Below are positions 25,113-34,099 of a stretch of 64,000 nt of DNA, one piece after another. The notes beneath the pieces were generated by a model. It was not told the DNA's origin and did no database searches. It saw only the letters and a program-made list of their open reading frames with translations. The position numbers and the translations under genes were made by a program. Each line of letters starts with the position of its first letter. Position 1 is the first letter of the stretch. The stretch covers positions 24,640 through 88,639 of the forward strand of contig JBEKFZ010000006.1 of assembly GCA_050013075.1 (NCBI GenBank), read 5' to 3'. This DNA comes from JBEKIK01 sp050013075 (GTDB taxonomy: Bacteria > Planctomycetota > Planctomycetia > Pirellulales > Thermoguttaceae).

Positions 25113-27575
25113 ATGAAAACCACACGCATACCATACCTGCTCGCCATCGCGCTCGTCTCTGGGCTGGCGCTGTGCTTGGCCGCTCGCGCGGCGGACACCA
25201 CTCCCGCCGAGGCCCGCGCCACGCTTGCCTCGGCCGACGCGATTGACCGCACGGTGCTGCCGATCCCGGAGCCGAAATACGCGCCGATCACGACGCTTGA
25301 TGCCCGCAACGCTAAGGCTCCGCCGCGATTCGAGGTAAAGGCCCCGACCAAGGCGCCCAACGTGCTGATCGTACTGATCGACGACATGGGCTTCGGCCAG
25401 TCCAGCGCTTTCGGCGGTCCGATCCACATGCCGACGCTGGAGCGAATGGCGAAAGGCGGACTTCGCTACAACCAGTTCCACACCACGGCGCTCTGCTCGC
25501 CGACCCGCGCGGCCCTGCTTACCGGCCGCAACCACCACGTCTGCAACATGGGCTCGATCACGGAGACCGCCACTGCTTTTCCCGGCCAAACCGGGCAGCG
25601 CCCCAACGCCGTCGCTCCACTGGCCGAGATGCTGCGGCTCAACGGCTATAGCACCGCCGCCTTCGGCAAGTCGCACGAAACCGCCGCCTGGGAGGTCAGC
25701 CCGTCCGGCCCGACCGACCGCTGGCCGACCCGCTCCGGCTTCGACAAGTTCTACGGCTTCATCGGTGGCGAAACGAACCAGTGGTCGCCGGCCATCTACG
25801 AGGACATGAGCCGCATCGAACTGCCGAAGGATCCGAATTACCACTTCATGACCGACATGGCCAACCAAGCGATCAAGTGGACGCGCGCCCAGAAATCACT
25901 GACGCCCGATAGGCCGTTCTTCACCTACTTCGCGCCGGGGGCAACGCACGCGCCGCACCACGTACCGAAGGAATGGATTGCCAAGTACAAGGGCAAGTTC
26001 GATCAAGGCTGGGACAAGCTCCGCGAAGAGACGCTGGCCCGCCAGATCAAGCACGGCGTCGTTCCCGCAGGCACCAAGCTTGCCCCCAAGCCCGAGGCCA
26101 TCAAGGACTGGGACACGCTGAGCGCCGACGAGAAGCGGCTCTTCGCCCGCCAGATGGAAGTGTTCGCCGGTTACGGCGAATATGCCGACTTTGAAGTCGG
26201 CCGCCTGATTCAGGCCATCAAAGACCTCGGCCAGTTGGATAATACGCTCATCTTCTACATCGTCGGAGACAACGGCGCGAGCGCCGAAGGCACCATGAAC
26301 GGCTTGATGAACGAGATGACCTATTTCAACGGCGTGCCCGAAACCGCCGCGGACATTCTCAAGCACATCGACGATCTTGGCGGGCCGAACTCCTACCCCC
26401 ACTACGCGGCCGGCTGGGCCGTGGCGGGGGACACCCCGTTCACCTGGACCAAGCAGGTCGCTGGCACCTATGGCGGCTGCCGCAACCCCATGGTCATCCA
26501 CTGGCCCAAGGGGATCGCAGCCAAGGGCGAAGTTCGGTCGCAGTGGCATCACGTCATCGACATCGCGCCGACCATCCTCGAAGCGGCCGGTCTGCCCGAG
26601 CCCAAGGCGGTGAACGGGACGCCGCAGACGCCCATCGAAGGCGTGAGCATGGTGTACACATTCGCGGATGCCAAGGCGAAGGACCGGCACAAGACGCAAT
26701 ACTTCGAGATCTTCGGCAATCGAGGCATCTACCAGGACGGTTGGCTGGCCCACACGGTCCACCGGGCAGCGTGGGAGTCCAAGCCACGGCATCCGTTCCT
26801 TGAGGACAAGTGGGAACTCTACCACGTCGAGCAGGACTTCAGCGCGGCGAACGATCTGGCCGCGAAGAACCCCAAGAAGCTCAAGGAGCTACAGGAGCTT
26901 TTCCTGACCGAAGCGGCCAGGAACCAGGCGTTGCCCCTTGATGATAGGTTTCTCGAACGTACGAACGCTACTCTCGTCGGGCGGCCTGACCTGATGGGAG
27001 ACCGCACCTCGCTGACGGTCTACGAAGGCATGGTCGGGATGACTGAGAATGTTTTCATGAACATCAAGAATCGCTCGCATACCATCACCGCCGACGTGCA
27101 GATTCCGGAGGGCGGAGCCAACGGCGTGCTCATTTCCCAAGCGGGCCGCTTCGGCGGCTGGAGCCTGTATCTGAAGGACGGCAAGCCGATGTACGCCTAC
27201 AACTTCCTCGGTCTGAAGACGTACAAAGTCGCCGCCGCCGAGGCTCTTCCCGCCGGCAAGGCGACCATCCGCTACGAATTCGCCTACGACGGCGGTGGTC
27301 TGGGCAAGGGCGGCATGGGAACGATCCTCGTCAACGGCAAGAAGGTCGCCGAAGGACGGATTGACCGCACACAAGGTAGTTTCTTCTCGGCGGATGAAGG
27401 CGCGGACGTAGGCCTGGATGGCGAGACGCCCGTGACGGACGACTACAAGGAGGGAGACAACAAGTTCACCGGCAAGATCCAGAAGGTGGTCATCGAGGTC
27501 GGGCTGGTGGAACTCGGCACCACGGACATGGAGGAATTGCAGAAAATGAAGGTTGTCCGGAAAGCCGCGGAATAG
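25113..27575 (+). CDS. Arylsulfatase (type I, formylglycine-dependent)
   Basis: An 820-residue exported sulfatase that hydrolyses sulfate esters. The signal peptide is at 1-27 (ending ARAAD). The metal-binding LIDDMGFG is at 88-95, and the active-site CSPTR is at 128-132, where Cys128 would be converted to formylglycine. GKSHE and FFTYFAPGATHAPHH follow. The catalytic domain ends near residue 560. A C-terminal beta-sandwich-like part (GVLISQAGRFGGWSLYLKDGKPMYAYNFLG) follows, as in large arylsulfatases. No sulfatase-maturing enzyme is nearby. I start at ATG 25113, with AAAGGA upstream and a signal peptide immediately after. By eye the gene is richer in C/G-ending codons than its neighbours, and gene remnants follow, which suggests acquisition. 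Confidence 0.92.
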   Translation: MKTTRIPYLLAIALVSGLALCLAARAADTTPAEARATLASADAIDRTVLPIPEPKYAPITTLDARNAKAPPRFEVKAPTKAPNVLIVLIDDMGFGQSSAFGGPIHMPTLERMAKGGLRYNQFHTTALCSPTRAALLTGRNHHVCNMGSITETATAFPGQTGQRPNAVAPLAEMLRLNGYSTAAFGKSHETAAWEVSPSGPTDRWPTRSGFDKFYGFIGGETNQWSPAIYEDMSRIELPKDPNYHFMTDMANQAIKWTRAQKSLTPDRPFFTYFAPGATHAPHHVPKEWIAKYKGKFDQGWDKLREETLARQIKHGVVPAGTKLAPKPEAIKDWDTLSADEKRLFARQMEVFAGYGEYADFEVGRLIQAIKDLGQLDNTLIFYIVGDNGASAEGTMNGLMNEMTYFNGVPETAADILKHIDDLGGPNSYPHYAAGWAVAGDTPFTWTKQVAGTYGGCRNPMVIHWPKGIAAKGEVRSQWHHVIDIAPTILEAAGLPEPKAVNGTPQTPIEGVSMVYTFADAKAKDRHKTQYFEIFGNRGIYQDGWLAHTVHRAAWESKPRHPFLEDKWELYHVEQDFSAANDLAAKNPKKLKELQELFLTEAARNQALPLDDRFLERTNATLVGRPDLMGDRTSLTVYEGMVGMTENVFMNIKNRSHTITADVQIPEGGANGVLISQAGRFGGWSLYLKDGKPMYAYNFLGLKTYKVAAAEALPAGKATIRYEFAYDGGGLGKGGMGTILVNGKKVAEGRIDRTQGSFFSADEGADVGLDGETPVTDDYKEGDNKFTGKIQKVVIEVGLVELGTTDMEELQKMKVVRKAAE

Positions 27576-27608
27576 CCGAAGGCAAGTGCAATCCCCACCC
27601 TGGCAGGT

Positions 27609-27794
27609 GCCAGGGCGGACCGTGATTTCCGAGACCCCGGCCCGCCCGTCGTCGAGGATTACGTGGACAAGATGCCGTTCAAGTTCACCGGCGATCTCAT
27701 GAAAGTGGTGATCGAACTCGGCAAGAGTGGCCTCACGGCTGCGGATGAGTAGAAGCTCAAAGAAGCCAAAAAACTCGCGGCCATCCGGGAGTAA
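27609..27794 (+). pseudogene. C-terminal remnant of a second arylsulfatase
   Basis: In one frame the bases read PPVVEDYVDKMPFKFTGDLM then KVVIELGKSGLTAADE, a TAG stop (27750-27752), and KLKEAKKLAAIRE before TAA (27792-27794). This aligns with the end of the upstream sulfatase (TPVTDDYKEGDNKFTGKIQK, VVIEV, MEELQKMKVVRK). It is therefore the last 60 or so codons of a related gene with an internal stop and no body. It points to tandem duplication or unequal recombination and decay. Confidence 0.8.
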
Positions 27795-27850
27795 CCGTGG
27801 CTGTATGAGTTCAAGTGAACAATCCAATCAACCAACAAAAGGAGACAAGG

Positions 27851-28144
27851 ATGATAACCACACGCAAACACAACCTCATCACTGCCGTACTCATTGGTGC
27901 GCTAATGGCGACCGCCGCCCATGCCCAAACCGCGTCCCAATGACAAGGGAAATGGACCGCTTCCCACGTGCTCGCCGAGGCGGTGGCCGCCCGTCAAGGC
28001 TTCTCTATTCCACAAAAAGCATCCTCCTCAATTGCAAAAAGTTGGCGGGTTGCCGCGCGCCCTGATGGCCTTATCCCGCACAATCCGATAGTCAAGAACA
28101 AGCGTCGTTATCGGAGATTGCGGTTTTTTCAGGCGATCCCTTAG
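27851..28144 (+). pseudogene. 5' remnant: signal peptide interrupted by TGA
   Basis: A well-placed AAAAGGAGACAAGG site leads into ATG at 27851 and a 30-codon signal peptide (ITTRKHNLITAVLIGALMAT then AAHAQTASQ) that stops at TGA (27941-27943). The same frame stays open for 66 more codons after the TGA (to 28144), starting QGKWTASHVLAEAVAARQG. The leader resembles that of the upstream sulfatase (KTTRIPYLLAIAL), so it may be the front end of the lost sulfatase or of a related exported protein. Selenocysteine is unlikely; decay is the simplest reading. Confidence 0.55.
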
Positions 28145-28195
28145 CACCCGACGTCTGTAGCAGTCAGGGAAAACCTTTTCGAGGAGAACAATGCC

Positions 28196-29506
28196 ATGTT
28201 GAGGCGGCGCAGGCATATTATTATCGTTGTAACCCTTTTAATCATCGCAGAGCTTAAACTCACCTCAGCCGGAGCACAGGGGCCTAGCCCCAACGGCCCT
28301 CCCGCCGCCGGTCCATTGCCGACTGTGTGCTATCTCACGCTCGACTACGCCCAACAGCGGGCGCTGGCCAACAACCGGCTGCGAAGCCTCGCGCTGATGA
28401 ATATCCAGGCAAAAGGCGAAGCGATCTACGTGATGGAAGCGGACTACTACCCCAAAATCCTCACCAGTTTTTACGGCTTCCACTACGACCAACCGCTGGG
28501 AACGGTCTTGGTTCCAGCACGGCTCCCTAACTTGAACCCAATCTCCGTCAACGTCTTTAATCAAGACTTTGGCATCAGTGCCGTAACGGCAGTGCAGCCG
28601 ATCACCGCCTTGCTCAAGGTTCACCAAGGTGTCAAGGTTGCCAAGGCCGATCAGGAGATCGCTCGCTCGCAGGCCCTCCAGGCAGATCAAGCCATTCTGA
28701 GCGGCGTAGAGCAACTCTATTGTGGGCTGCTGGCGGCCAATCGGATCCTCGCATCCGCACAGGCGGCTGCCGAAGCAGCAGGCCGGATGCCCCCGGCGCA
28801 ACTCAGCACGCCCGAAGCCCGGATCGCGGCCGTGGAAGCCAAGCAGGCGATTCAGGCCGTATCTAGCCAGGCGTTCGATCTGGCCGAACAACTCAACGCG
28901 TTGCTCGATTTGCCCCTGGACACAAGGTTGGTATTGGCCGAATTGCCTCCGCTGACACCGATAATCACTTGTCCTGAGCAGGCGATCGACTTGGCCTTGA
29001 GGTCGAGCCCGGAGGTGTTCCAGGCCGATCAGACCGCCGCAAAGGCCGAGGCCGGATTGAGCGTCGCCAAAGTGGATTATCTGCCCGATGTCGCCGTCAT
29101 GGGAGGATACCTGAACCAAAATGGGTTCAACGTAATTCAGAGCGACGTCGGTTATGGAGCCCTCGTGGTAAACTACCCTCTTTTCGACGGCGGTAAGCGA
29201 GTGCATGCCGTGCGCGAGGCCGAGACCGTGGTGGCGATGGCCCGACAAAAGGCATTTCAAACGCGCGATGAGGTGCGGCTGAAAGCCCTGAAGGCTTATC
29301 GGGAATTTGTCGAGGCCCAAGCCTCGCTTGAAGTCGCCGGGGAAATGGTACAGGTGCGCAAGGAAGCCCAACAAAAACCCGGCACTCCAGAAGCCATGAT
29401 CGCGACCGCCACCGAACTGATGAAAGCCGAGGTCGCGCTTGTCCAGGCCAACGCCGTTTGCCGGGTAGCCTACATGAAACTGAACACCATCGCAGGCTTG
29501 AGGTAG
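28196..29506 (+). CDS. TolC-family outer-membrane efflux protein
   Basis: A 436-residue protein with a signal peptide (1-27) and the two-fold repeated OEP architecture. First half: YLTLDYAQQRALANNRLRSLA, VEQLYCGLLAANRIL. Second half: AIDLALRSSPEVFQADQTAAKAEAGLSVAKVDYLPDVAVMGGY, VNYPLFDGGKRVHAVREAE. It would form the outer-membrane duct of an efflux pump or type I exporter. No pump genes are adjacent; it follows the sulfatase remnants and precedes a cytochrome gene. It resembles the sulfatase in composition, so the 25.1-29.5 kb stretch may be one acquired segment. Confidence 0.88.
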   Translation: MLRRRRHIIIVVTLLIIAELKLTSAGAQGPSPNGPPAAGPLPTVCYLTLDYAQQRALANNRLRSLALMNIQAKGEAIYVMEADYYPKILTSFYGFHYDQPLGTVLVPARLPNLNPISVNVFNQDFGISAVTAVQPITALLKVHQGVKVAKADQEIARSQALQADQAILSGVEQLYCGLLAANRILASAQAAAEAAGRMPPAQLSTPEARIAAVEAKQAIQAVSSQAFDLAEQLNALLDLPLDTRLVLAELPPLTPIITCPEQAIDLALRSSPEVFQADQTAAKAEAGLSVAKVDYLPDVAVMGGYLNQNGFNVIQSDVGYGALVVNYPLFDGGKRVHAVREAETVVAMARQKAFQTRDEVRLKALKAYREFVEAQASLEVAGEMVQVRKEAQQKPGTPEAMIATATELMKAEVALVQANAVCRVAYMKLNTIAGLR

Positions 29507-29705
29507 GGACACACGCCCAAAAAGAGCGGCTGGATTGTCATCAGAATGAAAAAGGATAGGAAATACATTTTCCCCCGGCAGGAACAATAGGCGCGCGGAA
29601 TTCCACTAGAATTTGGTCCTGGCACTATGTTAGAATCAGTCCTGCGGAGATACTGTCAACATAGATACATAAACTGAAATAAAGGATACTTGCCGGGGGC
29701 CGATA
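29507..29705. other. Gap between TolC-like and cytochrome genes
   Basis: About 200 bp with no recognised repeat. A short AT-rich part (29630-29690) could hold a promoter for the cytochrome gene; no clear -35/-10 pair is visible. Confidence 0.4.
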
Positions 29706-32204
29706 GTGGATAATTCGAAGTTTGTTCCCAAACTATTAACGTGCAAAAAACGAATTCTCTTGAACAAAAAGCGGCTCTTATTCGGAATTGTCGTCATAGC
29801 GGCCCTAGCTCTCGGATGTGAGAAACAGCCGGCAGCACAATCCAATACTTCCGCGCCCACACCTATACCACAGATTAAAAACGAGCAGAAAGCAATCGAG
29901 CAAAAATCGCTGGCCGGCTCAAAGACTTGCCGCGATTGCCACGAGGAGTTTTACAAGCTCTGGTCCGCCTCCTGGCACGGCCTGGCCATGCAGCCTTATA
30001 CCGCGGAGTTCGCCAATACTTTTTTGACGCCGCCAGAAAGCGAAGTCGCCGTCGGTAAACGCAAGTACCGGGCGGAAATCGGCGACGGTGAAGGCTGGAT
30101 CAAAGAAAACGGCCCCAGCGGCCAACGGAAATACCCCATCGCTCACGTCATGGGCGGAAAAAACGTCTATTATTTTCTCACGCCCATGGATCGCGGCCGG
30201 TTGCAGGTGCTGCCCGTCGCATACGACGTGCATAAGAAAGCCTGGTACGACATGGCGGCCGGCGGCGTGCGGCATTTTCCCGACCGCCGCGACGAGGCCC
30301 TGGATTGGACCGACCGCATGTTTTCCTTCAACACCACGTGTTTCAATTGCCACGTGAGCGAACTATCGACCAATTACAATCTCGCAACCGAAACCTATCA
30401 CACCACTTGGGCCGAACCCGGAATAAGTTGCGAATCGTGTCACGGGCCCGGGGCTGAACACGCCCGCGCGATGGAAGCCGGCGTCGAAGTATTACTCCCC
30501 TCTCCAGTTTCGGGAGATGGGCTGGGGGTGAGGGGCCACACTTTTAAAGACATCAAAATCATTCGCACGAAAGAATTCTCCTCCCAACAGATCAGCGATA
30601 TGTGCGCGACCTGCCATGCCAAGATGGTTCCATTATCCACGAGTTTCCTGCCGGGCGACAAGTTATTCGACCACTACGACCTGGTAACGCTCGAACATCC
30701 GGATTATTATCCCGACGGCCGCGATCTCGGCGAGAACTATACGTACACCTCATGGTTGATGAGTCCGTGCGTCAAGTCTGGCAAACTGGACTGCAATCAC
30801 TGCCACACGCCCAGCGGAAGGATGCGATTCCAAGGAGAAAACTCCAATCAGTCGTGCATGCCTTGCCACGAGGATTATGTTAAGAATCCCGCCGAGCACG
30901 GCCGGCATCAGCCGGGGAGCAAGGGGAATGAGTGTATCGCCTGTCACATGCCCACGACGCGGTTTGCGGCAATGGGGCGAACTGACCACTCGATGCGACC
31001 GCCCGCGCCCGCCGCGACCATGGCCTTCAAATCGCCCAACGCATGTAATTTGTGCCATGCCGACAAGGATGCCGCCTGGTCGGACCAGTGGGTTCGCAAG
31101 TGGTATCCGCGCGATTACCAGGCCGAAGTGCTTCGCCGCGCCGAGTTGATCGACCAGGCCCGCAAAGAGGAGTGGAATCTCCTGCCCGAAATGCTGGCCG
31201 AACTTAAAAATAAAGACGGCGATCCCATTTTCAAAAATTCCCTGGTCCGACTGCTTAGAGGCTGTGACGACGAAAGCAAATGGCCCGTTGTTTTGGAGAT
31301 GTCGCAGGACGCATCGCCGCTGGTCCGCTCCAGCGCGGCCTCGGCCCTGGGCGATCACATTACGCCGCAGTCGCTTAATGCGCTGGTTGCGGCAACCGCC
31401 GACGAGTCGCGATTGGTGCGGATTCGCGCCATAATGTCCTTGGCGGCCTTGCCGCCCGAACGGGTGCAAAGTGATCGCGACCGCCGGAACCTGAACCGGG
31501 CGGTCGATGATTTCATGGCGGCCATGACTGCCCGGGGTGACGACTGGGCATCGTATGCCAACGTGGGCAATTTTTACATGGATCGGGGCGACTTCGCCGC
31601 TGCCGCCGGTTACTTCGAAACGGCCGCCAGGTTGGAGCCGCGGCAGATCGGCCCCTTGGTTAATGCGGCCATTGCATACGAAAACCTGGGCCGAACCGAC
31701 AAGGCAGAACAGCGCCTTTTGCAGGCATTGAAGTATGAAGGCGACAACGCGGCGGCGAATTTCAATCTTGGGCTGCTTAGAGGCGAGCAAAAACGTCTGC
31801 CCGAAGCGGAAGCGGCCCTGCGAAAGGCTTTAAAGGCCGATCCCCAAATGCACCAGGCGGCGTACAACCTGGGCGTGCTATTAGCCGATAAAAGTCTCGA
31901 CCAAGCCGTCGAGTGGTGTCAAAAAGCGCACCGGCTTCGCCCGGACAACCCCAAGTACGCACACACGCTGGCTTTTTATCTGAGGCAAAAGGGCGACGGC
32001 GATAGCGCCGTGGAATTGCTGCGCCAAGTTATCCGGCGCGATCCGTTTTACTGGGATTCTTATTTGCTGCTCGGACAGATTTACGAAGACCAGCGAGAAT
32101 ACCAAAGGGCCACGGCGGTATATCGCGACGCCTTGAAAATGGAGCAGTTGCCCAATGCGTTGCGTCAGCAGTTGGAGACGAAGGTCCGCGCGATCGAGAA
32201 ATAA
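29706..32204 (+). CDS. Eight-haem cytochrome c lipoprotein with HEAT-like and TPR repeats
   Basis: An 832-residue exported multihaem protein. The lipobox LALGC places the lipidated Cys at 38. Eight CxxCH haem sites are at 75, 212, 242, 300, 363, 384, 410 and 447, a cytochrome c554/hydroxylamine-oxidoreductase-like layout. The residues from about 480 form a HEAT-like helical part (LVRSSAASALGDHITPQSL), then five or so TPR units (YETAARLEPRQIGPLVNAAI; ALRKALKADPQMHQAAYNLG). The TPRs suggest a docking role. Residues 263-277 (LLPSPVSGDGLGVRG), between haems 3 and 4, are encoded by a family A palindrome. I use the GTG start at 29706, which has a GGGGG stretch upstream; a TTG at 29760 is an alternative. 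Confidence 0.88.
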   Translation: MDNSKFVPKLLTCKKRILLNKKRLLFGIVVIAALALGCEKQPAAQSNTSAPTPIPQIKNEQKAIEQKSLAGSKTCRDCHEEFYKLWSASWHGLAMQPYTAEFANTFLTPPESEVAVGKRKYRAEIGDGEGWIKENGPSGQRKYPIAHVMGGKNVYYFLTPMDRGRLQVLPVAYDVHKKAWYDMAAGGVRHFPDRRDEALDWTDRMFSFNTTCFNCHVSELSTNYNLATETYHTTWAEPGISCESCHGPGAEHARAMEAGVEVLLPSPVSGDGLGVRGHTFKDIKIIRTKEFSSQQISDMCATCHAKMVPLSTSFLPGDKLFDHYDLVTLEHPDYYPDGRDLGENYTYTSWLMSPCVKSGKLDCNHCHTPSGRMRFQGENSNQSCMPCHEDYVKNPAEHGRHQPGSKGNECIACHMPTTRFAAMGRTDHSMRPPAPAATMAFKSPNACNLCHADKDAAWSDQWVRKWYPRDYQAEVLRRAELIDQARKEEWNLLPEMLAELKNKDGDPIFKNSLVRLLRGCDDESKWPVVLEMSQDASPLVRSSAASALGDHITPQSLNALVAATADESRLVRIRAIMSLAALPPERVQSDRDRRNLNRAVDDFMAAMTARGDDWASYANVGNFYMDRGDFAAAAGYFETAARLEPRQIGPLVNAAIAYENLGRTDKAEQRLLQALKYEGDNAAANFNLGLLRGEQKRLPEAEAALRKALKADPQMHQAAYNLGVLLADKSLDQAVEWCQKAHRLRPDNPKYAHTLAFYLRQKGDGDSAVELLRQVIRRDPFYWDSYLLLGQIYEDQREYQRATAVYRDALKMEQLPNALRQQLETKVRAIEK
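30495..30535 (-). repeat. Palindrome family A copy 3, in frame inside the cytochrome gene
   Basis: Reverse orientation. The elements CTCCCCTCTCC, CGGGAGATGGGC and GGGGGTGAGGGG match the family A layout. It leaves the frame open and encodes a 15-residue insert between two haem sites. Confidence 0.85.
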
Positions 32205-32205
32205 A

Positions 32206-32283
32206 GCGGGAAAAACTCCCGGAGCAAGCTCCGGGGCTAAACAAGGCATTTTCCCGCAAAAAACCGCTTGCGGTTTCGCGGAA
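32206..32283. terminator. Nested hairpins between convergent cytochrome and larB genes
   Basis: GCGGGAAAA ... TTTTCCCGC forms outer arms around CCCGGAG-CAAG-CTCCGGG (family E). A family C core, AACCGC-TT-GCGGTT, flanked by CCGC/GCGG follows. A-rich and T-rich ends on both sides make a bidirectional terminator plausible. Confidence 0.6.
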
Positions 32284-32290
32284 AAAACAT

Positions 32291-33088
32291 CTACGTTTTA
32301 TTTTTTTCATCGAACATAATTCTCGCCATTGCGGCGTTTTTGGCGATCAAGCCGGCGACGTAACCGGCTTTGAATCCGGCGTCGATGTTTACCACGGCGA
32401 CGTTGGCCGCGCAACTGTTTAACATGCCCAACAGGGCCGCCACTCCGCCGAAACTGGCCCCGTAGCCCACGCTGGTGGGCACGGCGATCACCGGACAAGC
32501 CACATAACCGCCCACGACGCTGGGCAGAGCGCCTTCCATGCCCGCCACGACGACCACCGCGTCGGCGTCTAGCAATTCCGACAGGTTGGCGGCCAGCCGA
32601 TGCGGACCGGCAACACCCACGTCGGATATCAAACGCACCGAGGCGCCGGTCCAAATGGCGGTTTCGCGGGCTTCCTCGGCAACGGGCAGATCGCCGGTGC
32701 CGGCGGTAACGATCGTCACCCGGCCCGCATTTGCAGTTTCGGAAACGCCGCCGTGGTCTAAGCGGGGTATGCGGAACGTGCGGCCGACGGGATTGTAACG
32801 TGCGGCGGGGAATTTTTCTTTTAGTCCCACGGCCTGCTCGGCCGACATCCGCGTGGCCAGCACGTCGGCCCCGTGATCCAAAAGCGATCGAAATATTTTC
32901 TCCATCACCTCCACGGTCTTCCCTTCGGCGAACACCACCTCGGGAAACCCGCAGCGCCGGGTGCGGTCAAGATCGACTTGGGCCTCGCCAAGCGGAGCGA
33001 TCCCGCCGGAGCGATGCAGGAACTGCTCCAAGGAAATCTCCCCGGAGAGCAATAGCTTGGCAAGTTTGGAAAGATCTTGTTGAGTCAT
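32291..33088 (-). CDS. larB: Nickel-pincer cofactor biosynthesis protein LarB
   Basis: A 265-residue protein of the LarB family, which carboxylates and hydrolyses nicotinic acid adenine dinucleotide in making the Ni-pincer nucleotide of lactate racemase. The C-terminal half is PurE-like: GRVTIVTAGTGDLPVAEEA, ISDVGVAGPHRLAANL, VVVVAGMEGALPSVVGG, VIAVPTSVGYGASFGG. The N-terminal part (VDLDRTRRCGFPEVVFAEGK) is characteristic of LarB and differs from purine PurE. larC and larE are not in the window, so the pathway would be scattered. Confidence 0.92.
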   Translation of the reverse strand: MTQQDLSKLAKLLLSGEISLEQFLHRSGGIAPLGEAQVDLDRTRRCGFPEVVFAEGKTVEVMEKIFRSLLDHGADVLATRMSAEQAVGLKEKFPAARYNPVGRTFRIPRLDHGGVSETANAGRVTIVTAGTGDLPVAEEARETAIWTGASVRLISDVGVAGPHRLAANLSELLDADAVVVVAGMEGALPSVVGGYVACPVIAVPTSVGYGASFGGVAALLGMLNSCAANVAVVNIDAGFKAGYVAGLIAKNAAMARIMFDEKNKT

Positions 33089-33181
33089 TTATTATGAGCC
33101 TATTATATGCCCAACGTATTGTTAACCTGCCATGTTGCAAGGTTTTGCTGTTCGCCTTGAACCAGATGTTGGGCATTCCCA

Positions 33182-33730
33182 CTATTTGATGGGCTGCGCA
33201 TCATTGATTGCCACTATTGGCATCCAGCCAGCAAAGTGTCCACCACTATCCCACCTTGTTGAGAGCATTAGTGAATTGATTCGTGCACGACATCGCATTT
33301 CCATTCCATTTGTGAACGATTTCCACTGATGAATAGATTTCGGGTCAGCTCTCATTGAGAAAAAAATGAAGTTCTTTAAGCTTTCTGTAAACTTTATTTC
33401 CTCCTTGTCTCCGATACCTTCAAATGTGATAGTCCAAGTAACATCTTTACCCATGTATTGATCAAACATATCTATGGCTTCATTTTCAGATTGATTGGTA
33501 TCGGATGTATCAGTGGGCTTGTGGATTTTATCTAAGATCTTCTGAATAGAATTTCGGAAAGCATGAACATCTGTTTGCCACGCAGAAGGCTCAGACACAA
33601 CGGGGCGGCTCTTCCCTTCGTTGCCAGGGGAATTAGAAGATGCATTTTCCTTCAAGACTTCCTTACGCCCGCAGCCCGCGCTAAAGAGTATTATCAACGC
33701 GACTACAAGAAATAGATTCGACCTTTCCAT
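33182..33730 (-). CDS. Small lipoprotein of unknown function
   Basis: 182 residues. The signal peptide ends in the lipobox FSAGC (Cys about 20), followed by a Ser/Asn/Lys-rich linker and a small domain with DQYMGKDVTWTITFEGIGDK. Clear AAAGGAGA site upstream. Strikingly AT-rich codon use compared with larB and pepP, like the three genes that follow to 34837. I recognise no family. Confidence 0.65.
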   Translation of the reverse strand: MERSNLFLVVALIILFSAGCGRKEVLKENASSNSPGNEGKSRPVVSEPSAWQTDVHAFRNSIQKILDKIHKPTDTSDTNQSENEAIDMFDQYMGKDVTWTITFEGIGDKEEIKFTESLKNFIFFSMRADPKSIHQWKSFTNGMEMRCRARINSLMLSTRWDSGGHFAGWMPIVAINDAQPIK

Positions 33731-33859
33731 AATTTATATTCTCCTTTCATTAGGTCCAATTTCGGATTAGATAATTTCCAGATAATGCCTAAAAGTAACA
33801 GAACTGCAATATAACGCACTGCCGCGTGTGCAACCACATATGTTTTTGAAATAATACAC

Positions 33860-34099
33860 TTACACTGCCAGCGGCCGAGCGCTAAAAACCTCGTTTTCCG
33901 TCAATGGAGCAATAGCCGACTCCGGCAATGTAATGACTGCGATTGTATCGCCAATTACATTAAACACTTCTAACGAATACCCAGCTTCGCCGCCGGACAT
34001 GGGATGATGTTCTACGATGGTAGCTACATCGCCCTTCCGCAGCCCTTTTTCGGTTACATCCACTAATAAAACAACTTCTTCAAATAGTTTATATTTCAT
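33860..34099 (-). CDS. DUF4926-type small protein
   Basis: 79 residues from the ATG at 34099 (AAAAGG upstream); a longer frame starts inside the preceding gene and is not favoured. The body KYKLFEEVVLLVDVTEKGLR, then GDVATIVEHH, GYSLEVFN and LPESAIAPL, fits DUF4926, a small SH3-like family often found beside accessory or toxin-type genes. It overlaps the preceding gene by 11 bases, so the two are translationally coupled. Function unknown. Confidence 0.7.
   Translation of the reverse strand: MKYKLFEEVVLLVDVTEKGLRKGDVATIVEHHPMSGGEAGYSLEVFNVIGDTIAVITLPESAIAPLTENEVFSARPLAV

Noticed and set aside
27941..27943. TGA as selenocysteine codon in the signal-peptide frame
   Set aside because: It lies right after a signal peptide beside another decayed gene, no SECIS-like hairpin with conserved features was seen, and the downstream frame shows no redox motif.
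32873..33189. Plus-strand frames opposite the start of larB
   Set aside because: Shadows of larB; composition and lack of domain do not support them.
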